Positions 8,099 through 15,110 of a stretch of 25,258 bases of DNA are shown in pieces. The DNA lies in the NCBI RefSeq assembly GCF_938010505.1, contig NZ_CALLVP010000021.1, forward strand, positions 1-25,258, written 5' to 3'. The number at the start of each line of letters is the position of its first letter. The stretch's first letter is position 1. A program made the position numbers and the translations under genes. The DNA comes from an uncultured Veillonella sp. (lineage in GTDB: Bacteria > Bacillota > Negativicutes > Veillonellales > Veillonellaceae). The notes beneath the pieces are model-generated. The model saw only the letters and a program-made list of their open reading frames with translations. It was not told where the DNA came from and ran no database searches.

Positions 8099-8127
8099 AT
8101 TATATCTTAAGTTACCATTCAGAAAAA
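8099..8127 (-). promoter_or_regulatory. Promoter of the ccpN-ppsR-dgt operon
   Basis: A consensus TATAAT (8099-8104) lies 17 bases from a weak TTTTTC -35 (8122-8127) formed by the T-tract of the ppsA terminator. The start of transcription would be about 22 bases before the GTG. The overlap means ppsA read-through could interfere with this promoter. Confidence 0.55.
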
Positions 8128-8152
8128 GAGGAGACCTACAGGTCTCCTCTTT
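8123..8152 (-). terminator. Intrinsic terminator of ppsA
   Basis: A perfect 12-bp stem (8125-8136 with 8141-8152; AAAGAGGAGACC) over a four-base loop, followed on the minus strand by TTTTTC. It starts 16 bases after the ppsA stop codon and separates ppsA from the ccpN operon. Confidence 0.92.
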
Positions 8153-8168
8153 CACCATAACTATATTA

Positions 8169-10550
8169 TTACCAAGTTAATTCGTCAGAATCTTGACGAC
8201 CACGACCAGTCATAGCATCGAGCATAATTCTTTGTTCAATTTGGGCCACCATTTTCTTAGTGCTCACCACAGCATCTGGGTTGACAGAAATGGAGTCTAT
8301 ACCCGCTTTCACAAGGAATTCACAAAGTTCAGGGTATACGCTTGGAGCTTGGCCACAAATAGATACGGTTTTGCCATCTTTATGGGCCACTTCAATGAGG
8401 TGATGAATCGCTCTGCGAACTGCTAAATTACGTTCATCATAGATATGTTGAACTGTTTCGTTATCGCGGTCACAACCGAGAACGAGCATAGTCAAGTCAT
8501 TAGAACCAATGGAATAACCATCTACATATTTATTGAATTGATCAGCCAAGATAATGTTGGATGGAATCTCAGCCATGAGCCATACTTTAAAATCCTTACT
8601 GCGTTCAAGCCCTTCTTGAGCCATCAAATTAGTTACTAATTCAGCTTCTTCAACGGTACGGCAGAATGGAATCATAACTTGCAAGTTTTTGAAACCAAAT
8701 TCATTGCGTACTTTTTTGATTGCTTCTAATTCTAATTTGAAAGCAGGTGTATATTTAGGGTCATAGTAACGGGAAGCACCACGCCAGCCAAGTAATGCAC
8801 TGGACTCATGTGGTTCATAGTTATCGCCACCTTTAAGGTCACGGTATTCACTAGATTTAAAGTCGCTCAAACGAACGACTACTTGACGAGGCGCTAACGC
8901 TTGACACACTTTACGCATACCTTCTGCCAATGTATTTACAGCAAAGTCACTACGACCTGTTTCGATAAGGTGTAATGGATGTTCATGGATGAAGGTAGTC
9001 CAAATAAACTCTTCACGCATGAGACCAATGCCATCACATGGTAGTACGCCATATTTTTGAGCCAAATCAGGATCGCCTAAGTTCATGTAAATCTTAGTGC
9101 CTGTTACAGGTACATATTCAGCAGCTACCCCTGTAGAAGCTTGTGCTTCAGGCTTTTTAACGATATCTTCTAATACACCATCATATACGATACCATTTGT
9201 AGCATCAACGGTAATCATTTGACCATCTTTAATAGATGTAGTCGCCTCATGGCTGCGGCTCTTAGTACCTACGATACAAGGAATACCAAGCTCACGGCTA
9301 ACGATGGACGCATGACAAGTCATACCGCCAGCATCAGTAACGATAGCTTTTGCTTTTTTCATGGCTGGCACCCAGTCAGGTGCAGTCATCGCAGTGACAA
9401 GGATTTCACCTTCTTTGAACTCATCGATATCCTCAGGATTGATGATAACGTGAGCCTTACCTGCAGCATTACCTGGGGAAGCCGGTAAACCTTTTACGAT
9501 GATTTCACGATCGCCAGTCTCAAGTGTGTTAGCACTTTCAGATGTTTCTATTTTTTCCTTACGGGACCATACCGTTTCTGGACGAGCTTGCAAGATCCAA
9601 ATCTTGTCATTGCGTTCATCTACGCCCCATTCCATATCCATGTAGCAACCATAATGCTTTTCAATTGCTTTTCCATATTCTGCAAGTTCCAAAACTTGAG
9701 CATCTGTAATAACTTGTTGTTTTGCTTCGTCAGCTGGAACCACTTCTTCAACACAGTCACCATCGGCTTTACGAACAAGGCGGACATGTTTATCGTTAAT
9801 CATACGGTCCGTAATTTCCATCTTTTCTTTATCCACACGGAAATTATCTGGTGTAACCGTACCTTGTACAACATATTCACCAAGGCCCCAAGAGCCTTCA
9901 ATAAGAATATTGTTATCATTGCCTGTTACAAGATCAACAGTAAACATTACGCCAGCTGCTTTAGAAAATACCATCATTTGAACCGCAGCACTCAATGCTA
10001 CTGTCATATGATCAAAGCCTTGTTTTACACGGTAATATGTGGCACGATCTGTGAATGTAGATGCGTAGCATTCTTTTACTTTTTCGATAATTACGTCAGC
10101 ACCGCATACATTTAAATACGTATCTTGTTGACCTGCGAAGCTTGCATCTGGCAAATCTTCTGCTGTTGCACTAGAACGAACAGCCACAAATGGATTTTCT
10201 TCATTCACTTTTTTACCAAGTTCTTCATAAGCATGACGGATAGCATCTGCCAAGTCTTTTGGCATGTCTTCCTGACAAATCATGCGGCGAATCTTAGCAC
10301 ACACTTCGCGCAATAATGCAGAATTTTCTACATCATCTAAAGCATCAAGTTCAGCGCGGATTTTATCTTCCAAACCTGTAGCTTTCATAAACTCACGATA
10401 ACCATGAGCAGTTGTAGCAAATCCATAAGGTACAGGTACATTAGTGGAAGATGTCAATTCCCCTAAAGAAGAAGACTTACCACCAACTAAATTAATATCT
10501 TCACGTTGTAATTCATCAAACCAAAGTACGTATGCTGTTTCGCGATTCAT
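8169..10550 (-). CDS. ppsA: Phosphoenolpyruvate synthase (pyruvate, water dikinase)
   Basis: Converts pyruvate and ATP to PEP, AMP and phosphate, the entry to gluconeogenesis from lactate or pyruvate. The 793 residues carry the three expected parts: an ATP-grasp-like N-terminus (LVGGKSSSLGEL at 21-32, VRSSATAEDLPDASFAGQQ at 124-142), the swivelling phosphohistidine domain with GGMTCHASIVSRELGIP (catalytic His413, regulatory Thr411), and the PEP/pyruvate barrel with SIGSNDLTMLVLGCDRD and the catalytic Cys732 in CGQAPS. Length and the TCH motif fit PEP synthase rather than PPDK. The ATG follows AGGAGG by seven bases. It has its own promoter and terminator and neighbours the CcpN-like repressor and the regulatory kinase, indicating control at both transcription and protein level. 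Confidence 0.97.
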   Translation of the reverse strand: MNRETAYVLWFDELQREDINLVGGKSSSLGELTSSTNVPVPYGFATTAHGYREFMKATGLEDKIRAELDALDDVENSALLREVCAKIRRMICQEDMPKDLADAIRHAYEELGKKVNEENPFVAVRSSATAEDLPDASFAGQQDTYLNVCGADVIIEKVKECYASTFTDRATYYRVKQGFDHMTVALSAAVQMMVFSKAAGVMFTVDLVTGNDNNILIEGSWGLGEYVVQGTVTPDNFRVDKEKMEITDRMINDKHVRLVRKADGDCVEEVVPADEAKQQVITDAQVLELAEYGKAIEKHYGCYMDMEWGVDERNDKIWILQARPETVWSRKEKIETSESANTLETGDREIIVKGLPASPGNAAGKAHVIINPEDIDEFKEGEILVTAMTAPDWVPAMKKAKAIVTDAGGMTCHASIVSRELGIPCIVGTKSRSHEATTSIKDGQMITVDATNGIVYDGVLEDIVKKPEAQASTGVAAEYVPVTGTKIYMNLGDPDLAQKYGVLPCDGIGLMREEFIWTTFIHEHPLHLIETGRSDFAVNTLAEGMRKVCQALAPRQVVVRLSDFKSSEYRDLKGGDNYEPHESSALLGWRGASRYYDPKYTPAFKLELEAIKKVRNEFGFKNLQVMIPFCRTVEEAELVTNLMAQEGLERSKDFKVWLMAEIPSNIILADQFNKYVDGYSIGSNDLTMLVLGCDRDNETVQHIYDERNLAVRRAIHHLIEVAHKDGKTVSICGQAPSVYPELCEFLVKAGIDSISVNPDAVVSTKKMVAQIEQRIMLDAMTGRGRQDSDELTW

Positions 10551-10570
10551 GTGAGAACCTCCTAGATTAA

Positions 10571-10587
10571 TTAGTGCAACACATTAA
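10571..10587. promoter_or_regulatory. Possible operator in the ppsA leader
   Basis: A 17-bp imperfect inverted repeat, TTAATGTGTTGCACTAA on the minus strand, lies about 10-25 bases downstream of the predicted transcription start and just before the ribosome site. A repressor bound there would block ppsA. Assignment to CcpN is guesswork. Confidence 0.35.
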
Positions 10588-10602
10588 ACCTTTTACACAT
10601 AA

Positions 10603-10631
10603 ATAGTATACCTTAATTTAAAATCTGTCAA
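10603..10631 (-). promoter_or_regulatory. Promoter of ppsA
   Basis: A perfect TTGACA (10626-10631) and TACTAT (10603-10608) are 17 bases apart. The predicted start lies about 46 bases before the ATG, leaving a short leader that contains the inverted repeat at 10571-10587. Confidence 0.82.
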
Positions 10632-10643
10632 TTTTTATGGTCT

Positions 10644-11261
10644 TTATTTATATTCCTTATAAATATCTAAAAAGTTCTTCAGCACTCGCCCCGTTAGCCC
10701 CCATATGGTGTATTGTTCATAAGGATAGAAATAGACAGAGTAGTTTTGTCTAATTTTCCAATCGATATTGTAGCCTTCTAATAGATGAAACGGAAAATCA
10801 CGCAAGGGTCTTGTAGCTATGTCTAAGTGACCTACAGTTGGTTCCATGTCTAGTAGATATTGTAAGGGAACTGTAAATACCTCTCCTACTTCATCTGGGT
10901 TTGGTTTTAAATCATTTGTATGTAGTCGCACTGCTACGGCGTATAGTTTTACGCCAATAGCAGATACTAAACAGTCTAAATTACCAAGTAGTTCAATTTG
11001 ATTTAAATCAATACCCAATTCTTCAGAGCACTCGCGCATGGCTGCATGAGCACCGCTTTTATCATCTGGCTCACAGTGTCCTCCAGGAAAGCTAATTTCA
11101 CCTGGTTGACGGCGAAGTTTATTACTACGCACAGTAAAGACTACATGATCTTCTTCATCGATTTCTAATAGTGGTACTGCCACGGCCGCAGTTATAACAT
11201 CAATATCGGTAAGAACCGTATGATTTCTTTGTTCTAAAAAGGTAGTTAAATTTTTATCCAT
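10644..11261 (-). CDS. Nudix hydrolase, CoA pyrophosphatase type (NudL-like)
   Basis: Predicted to cleave CoA or oxidised and acyl-CoA at the diphosphate, giving phosphopantetheine products and 3',5'-ADP. The 205 residues show the CoA-type signature FTVRSNKLRRQPGEISFPGG (42-61) running straight into a Nudix box with REcsEELG (76-83). The first half of the box, GGHCEPDD, has the same spacing and acidic pattern as NudL proteins, which differ from the textbook GX5E. I chose the ATG at 11261, preceded by GAGG nine bases upstream. An in-frame TTG at 11360 would add about 33 residues encoded by a TATATC-rich tract with no ribosome site. It stands alone between ppsA and tyrS; its stop is 12 bases upstream of the ppsA -35, so some read-through into ppsA is conceivable. 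Confidence 0.87.
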   Translation of the reverse strand: MDKNLTTFLEQRNHTVLTDIDVITAAVAVPLLEIDEEDHVVFTVRSNKLRRQPGEISFPGGHCEPDDKSGAHAAMRECSEELGIDLNQIELLGNLDCLVSAIGVKLYAVAVRLHTNDLKPNPDEVGEVFTVPLQYLLDMEPTVGHLDIATRPLRDFPFHLLEGYNIDWKIRQNYSVYFYPYEQYTIWGLTGRVLKNFLDIYKEYK

Positions 11262-11279
11262 ACTTAGAATCCTCTTACG

Positions 11280-11358
11280 AGATATGGCTATATCTATATC
11301 TGTATAACTATATATATCTGTATCTAGATGTAGATTTATATATAAAGCTTTATATCTC
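11280..11358. repeat. TATATC-rich tract with direct repeats and a palindrome in the Nudix leader
   Basis: Two copies of TATATCTGTAT (11295-11305 and 11313-11323) start 18 bases apart within a run of TATATC-like units. Next to them is a perfect 16-bp palindrome ATATAAAGCTTTATAT (11340-11355), and the whole tract is bounded by GAGATAT and ATATCTC. It lies just upstream of the Nudix gene, where its promoter and leader should be. A TATAAT (11384-11389, minus strand) further up is a possible -10. Confidence 0.6.
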
Positions 11359-11442
11359 AACTTTATAATTAATAGTTACTTTCATTATACATTAACTAGT
11401 AAGTTCAATCATTAGTTTACCAATAGAAAGCGCTCGTAATCC

Positions 11443-11482
11443 AAAAAACTGTGATGAGGCCTCTGCACCTCATCACAGTTTT
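11443..11482 (-). terminator. Intrinsic terminator of tyrS
   Basis: A perfect 15-bp stem (11445-11459 with 11468-11482; AAAACTGTGATGAGG) over an eight-base loop, with six T at the end on the minus strand. It begins three bases after the tyrS stop codon. Confidence 0.93.
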
Positions 11483-11485
11483 ATA

Positions 11486-12694
11486 TTAGTTAAATTTAAT
11501 TTTCACGAATTTGCGTTTACCTACTTGAAGGATCATGCCGTCTTCAAGAGTAATGTTTTCTTCGCTATATTTTTCACCATTTACTTTAAAAGCACCTGCT
11601 TTAATGGAGCGACGTGCTTCACCATTAGATGCAGTTAAGCCAGCATCTGTACAGAATTGTGGTACAAAGATTGCTTCTGTTGGCGCATCCATAGCATACT
11701 CAGGAATGTCTGTAGGCATAGCACGTTGTTGGAACACGCGTTTAAATTCTTCTTCGGCTTCGAGAGCAGCCTCTTCACCATGATATAAGCGAACGATGGT
11801 ACGAGCCAATTGCATTTTAGCATCACGAGGATGTAACTCCCCGGATTCAAGACGTTTTGCCATATCCTCTTGCTCTTCAATAGACATATCTGTAACGAGC
11901 ATGAAGTAACGCATCATCAATTCATCAGGAATGGACATCGCTTTACCATACATTTCTTTTGGTTCTTCATCAATACCGATGTAATTACCTAAAGATTTAC
12001 TCATTTTTTGAACGCCATCAAGACCTTCAAGCAATGGCATTGTAATAACGACTTGTGGTTCTTGACCTTCTACCTCTTGAAGGTGACGCCCCATCAACAA
12101 GTTGAAAGTTTGGTCTGTACCGCCAAATTCAACGTCAGCATGTAATGCAACGGAATCGTGACCTTGCATCAATGGATACATGAACTCATGCACACCAATA
12201 GGACGACCTTCTTTGAAACGTTTGTTAAAGTCATCACGTTCCATCATACGAGCTACTGTATAGGAACCAGCCAAACGAAGTACATCAGCAAAGTTCATGT
12301 CTTCCAACCATTCGCTGTTATCACGAACAATAGTTTTTTCAGGGTCTAATACCTTGAAGATTTGTGTTTTATATGTTTGTGCATTTTCAAGCACTTGTTC
12401 TTTTGTAAGTGGTGGGCGTGTTACACTTTTACCAGATGGATCACCAATACGAGCTGTAAAACCACCGATAACAATCACTACTTGATGACCAAATTCTTGG
12501 AACAAACGTAGTTTGCGAAGTGGTACAGTATGCCCTAAATGAATATCTGGAGCCGTTGGGTCCAAACCTAGTTTAACAACTAGTGGTTTATTTTCCTTAA
12601 TGGATTTCTCTATTTTTTTTACAAGATCTTGTTCGTTAATTAAATCAGCAACACCATGTTTAATTTGGCGCACTTGTTCTTGAGCACTAATCAT
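11486..12694 (-). CDS. tyrS: Tyrosyl-tRNA synthetase
   Basis: Charges tRNA-Tyr with tyrosine in the cytoplasm. The 402-residue class I enzyme has the HIGH-type motif HLGH (52-55) after DPTAPDI, the KMSKS motif (230-234) followed by LGN, the substrate-site block GGTDQTFNLLMGRHLQ, and a C-terminal S4 RNA-binding domain (about 340-402). The KMSKS sequence and length place it with the TyrZ-like branch rather than the KFGKT branch of Bacillus TyrS. The ATG follows AGGAGG. Its leader is only about 20-25 bases, too short for the T-box riboswitch that controls many Firmicute synthetase genes. It is transcribed alone, divergent from the PBP gene. Confidence 0.97.
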   Translation of the reverse strand: MISAQEQVRQIKHGVADLINEQDLVKKIEKSIKENKPLVVKLGLDPTAPDIHLGHTVPLRKLRLFQEFGHQVVIVIGGFTARIGDPSGKSVTRPPLTKEQVLENAQTYKTQIFKVLDPEKTIVRDNSEWLEDMNFADVLRLAGSYTVARMMERDDFNKRFKEGRPIGVHEFMYPLMQGHDSVALHADVEFGGTDQTFNLLMGRHLQEVEGQEPQVVITMPLLEGLDGVQKMSKSLGNYIGIDEEPKEMYGKAMSIPDELMMRYFMLVTDMSIEEQEDMAKRLESGELHPRDAKMQLARTIVRLYHGEEAALEAEEEFKRVFQQRAMPTDIPEYAMDAPTEAIFVPQFCTDAGLTASNGEARRSIKAGAFKVNGEKYSEENITLEDGMILQVGKRKFVKIKFN

Positions 12695-12723
12695 GATAAT
12701 CCTCCTAGAAATACTATTGTTTT

Positions 12724-12752
12724 AGTATACCATTATCTAAAAACTTTCACAA
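12724..12752 (-). promoter_or_regulatory. Promoter of tyrS
   Basis: TTGTGA (12747-12752) and TATACT (12724-12729) are 17 bases apart, with TGG before the -10. The predicted start lies about 23 bases before the ATG. Confidence 0.75.
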
Positions 12753-12764
12753 TTATATATAGTA

Positions 12765-12791
12765 TTGGATTTAAACCATTTATGATATAAT
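12765..12791 (+). promoter_or_regulatory. Promoter of the class A PBP gene
   Basis: An extended -10, TGATATAAT (12783-12791), is preceded by TTGGAT (12765-12770) at 15 bases; measured to the overlapping TAATAT the spacing is 17. It is back to back with the tyrS promoter, 12 bases apart. Confidence 0.62.
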
Positions 12792-12851
12792 ATTTATAAC
12801 TGCGTAATAGAATTTACGTTATATTTACTATAAGAAAAAAGAGGTGACTCT

Positions 12852-14942
12852 ATGAGTAGTAACTCAAATAAGAGAGCCAATCGCCGCTCAAATGGTAATG
12901 GTTCTACACCGAAGAAAACAAATCCTAAGCGTCTATTTTGGATTTGTACACTTCTCTTTATACTCATCGTAGCCGGTGGTGGCTGTGGGTTCATAAGTGC
13001 CACATTATCTAATCTACCGGATGTATCCAATGTACGCCCTTCTGCATCGTCTCAGATTTACGACGTGCACGGCAATCTCATTACAACGGTTCACTCCACA
13101 GAAAACAGATTACCGGTACCACTAAAGGATGTGCCAAAAGATTTACAGAATGCCTTTGTAGCTACAGAGGATTCCCGCTTCTATACACATCATGGCATCG
13201 ACCCAATTGGTATCTTACGTGCCGTATGGGTAAATATTGTACATAGTGGCGTATCTGAAGGTGGCTCTACAATCACTCAACAGTTAGCTCGTAATGCATT
13301 CTTATCTCAAGATAGAACATTAAAACGTAAAATTTCTGAAGCTTTATTAGCACTTAAAATAGAACAACATTACACCAAGGATGAAATCCTTGAAATGTAC
13401 ATGAACCAAATCTACTTTGGTCAAGGCGCTTACGGTGTACAATCTGCGTCTCATGTATACTTTGGTAAAGATGCTAGTCAATTGACACTTGCACAGGCGG
13501 CTCTCATTGCGGGATTACCACAAAGTCCTAACTACTATTCCCCATTCAATGATTTGGAGGCTAGTAAGAAACGTCAAGCAATCGTATTGGGCCAAATGGT
13601 AAAATATGGTTATATTACACAAGAGCAAGCTGATGAAGCTCGCCAAGCAGATTTAGGCTTAATAGCAAAACAAGAACAAGCCCATGAAAAATCTAATGCG
13701 TCTTACTTCATCAACTACGTTATTGCTCAAATTTCTGAAAAGTACGGCGATGATGCAATCTATAAAGATGGTTTGAAAATCTATACTACTCTTGATATGG
13801 ATGCACAAAATGCTGCGGTTGCAGCGATGCAAAACTTGCCTAATTACTACACTGATAAAAATGGTTTACACCAACCTCAAGGTGCTATCGTAGCAATGAA
13901 TCCTCATAATGGTTACATCGTAGCTATGGTAGGTGGTCGCGGTGATGACTCTTTCAACCGAGCTACACAAGCAGAACGTCAACCTGGTTCTACTATGAAG
14001 CCTTTTGTTTATTTAGCTGCTATCCAATCTGGTAAAACTCCTGGTTCCATCATTGAGGATAGTCCTGTTAGCTTTGGTAATTGGAGTCCTAAAAACTATG
14101 AGAACGATTACGAAGGTAACATTACATACCGCTACGCATTACAACATTCTCGCAACGTAGCAGCAGTAAAAATTGCTGATGAAGTAGGTATGACTAAAGT
14201 TATTAATCTTGCTAAGGAAATGGGTATCTCTACTTTAACTGATCAAGATTACAACTTATCTACAGCACTTGGCGGCTTAACACATGGCGTTACGCCTCTT
14301 GATATGGTACAAGCTTACGGTGTACTCGCTAATGGCGGTATCAAAGTTCAACCTACAGCAATTCTTAAAATTGTAGACCGCAATGGTCAAATTGTAGAAG
14401 AAAATTCCATCCAAGAAAAACGCGTTGTTGACGAAAAAGATGCGGCTATCATTACAAACATGCTAGAATCCGTTATAAATGGTGGTACTGGTGGTAATGC
14501 AGCTATCGGTCGTCCTGCAGCAGGTAAAACAGGTACTACTGATGACTCCAAGGATGCTTGGTTCGTAGGTTACACACCTGATTTAGTAGCTGCCGTTTGG
14601 ATTGGTGATGACTATGGGTCCGAAACACTACAAGGCATTACTGGCGGTAGTACTCCAGCCGTTATGTGGGGTCAATTCATGGCAAATGCTCTTGCTAATA
14701 CTCCTGCTTCTGACTTCCCTGTCCCATCTAGCGCACAAGCAGCAATCTCTGAAGGTTACGTAAATCCTGCAAAAGTACAACCTAAAAAAGAAGATAAAAA
14801 GGATGAGAAAACTGATAAAAAGGATGAGAAAGAAAAACCAAAAGATGAAAAAATAAAAGATGATGATAAACCTAAAAAAGAAGAGGTTACAGAGCAAAAA
14901 TCTAATTCATCAAAAAATAAAAAATCTAAAAAGGAACGCTAA
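12852..14942 (+). CDS. Penicillin-binding protein 1A-type (bifunctional glycosyltransferase/transpeptidase)
   Basis: Polymerises lipid II into glycan strands and cross-links the peptides, outside the cytoplasmic membrane. The 696 residues comprise a basic cytoplasmic tail, one membrane segment (about 28-50), a GT51 domain (about 66-235) with catalytic Glu106 in EDSRFYTHHG and GGSTITQQLARN, and a transpeptidase domain with Ser380-x-x-Lys383, Ser433-Arg-Asn435 and Lys559-Thr-Gly. The last 56 residues (from 641) are almost entirely Lys, Asp and Glu with repeated DKKDEK units, an unstructured tail outside the catalytic fold. The ATG has GAGGTG upstream. It is one of two plus-strand genes here and is probably monocistronic. 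Confidence 0.95.
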   Translation: MSSNSNKRANRRSNGNGSTPKKTNPKRLFWICTLLFILIVAGGGCGFISATLSNLPDVSNVRPSASSQIYDVHGNLITTVHSTENRLPVPLKDVPKDLQNAFVATEDSRFYTHHGIDPIGILRAVWVNIVHSGVSEGGSTITQQLARNAFLSQDRTLKRKISEALLALKIEQHYTKDEILEMYMNQIYFGQGAYGVQSASHVYFGKDASQLTLAQAALIAGLPQSPNYYSPFNDLEASKKRQAIVLGQMVKYGYITQEQADEARQADLGLIAKQEQAHEKSNASYFINYVIAQISEKYGDDAIYKDGLKIYTTLDMDAQNAAVAAMQNLPNYYTDKNGLHQPQGAIVAMNPHNGYIVAMVGGRGDDSFNRATQAERQPGSTMKPFVYLAAIQSGKTPGSIIEDSPVSFGNWSPKNYENDYEGNITYRYALQHSRNVAAVKIADEVGMTKVINLAKEMGISTLTDQDYNLSTALGGLTHGVTPLDMVQAYGVLANGGIKVQPTAILKIVDRNGQIVEENSIQEKRVVDEKDAAIITNMLESVINGGTGGNAAIGRPAAGKTGTTDDSKDAWFVGYTPDLVAAVWIGDDYGSETLQGITGGSTPAVMWGQFMANALANTPASDFPVPSSAQAAISEGYVNPAKVQPKKEDKKDEKTDKKDEKEKPKDEKIKDDDKPKKEEVTEQKSNSSKNKKSKKER
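14793..14831 (+). repeat. Tandem-like 18-bp direct repeat inside the PBP tail
   Basis: GATAAAAAGGATGAGAAA occurs perfectly at 14793-14810 and 14814-14831, in frame, each encoding DKKDEK. The 21-base period is a multiple of three, so slippage would change tail length without breaking the frame. Confidence 0.9.
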
Positions 14943-14958
14943 TTTAATAGTAGTCTCT

Positions 14959-14992
14959 AAAAGGGGCGGAACGTTTTGTTCCGCCCCTTTTT
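14959..14992 (+). terminator. Intrinsic terminator of the PBP gene
   Basis: A perfect 14-bp stem (14959-14972 with 14978-14991; AAAAGGGGCGGAAC) over a five-base loop, followed by T on the plus strand. It begins 16 bases after the stop codon. Confidence 0.93.
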
Positions 14993-15034
14993 ATGCACAT
15001 TTCTTTTTATACATTGATTCTCAAAACTCTATAC

Positions 15035-15073
15035 AAAAAAGGTAGCAAGTTCAATGAACTTACTACCTTTTTA
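15035..15073. terminator. Bidirectional terminator between the PBP gene and mutS2
   Basis: An 18-bp stem with one C/A mismatch (15036-15053 with 15055-15072) has a run of A on the left and T on the right. It serves the leftward mutS2 transcript and backs up the PBP terminator. Confidence 0.85.
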
Positions 15074-15110
15074 TTTTCATATAGCTAACTTTTAAAGGAT
15101 ATATATATTT

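Noticed and set aside
9588..10115. 175-codon plus-strand ORF opposite ppsA
   Set aside because: It is antisense to a clear PEP synthase with intact motifs, is rich in Cys, Phe and His as expected of a shadow frame, and matches no family I recognise.
11262..11360. N-terminal extension of the Nudix protein from a TTG
   Set aside because: There is no ribosome site; the extra residues are encoded by a repetitive TATATC tract, and the ATG at 11261 has GAGG upstream.
14628..14897. Minus-strand ORF opposite the PBP tail
   Set aside because: Its Phe/Ile/Leu-rich sequence is just the complement of the Lys/Asp/Glu codons and is not a real membrane protein.
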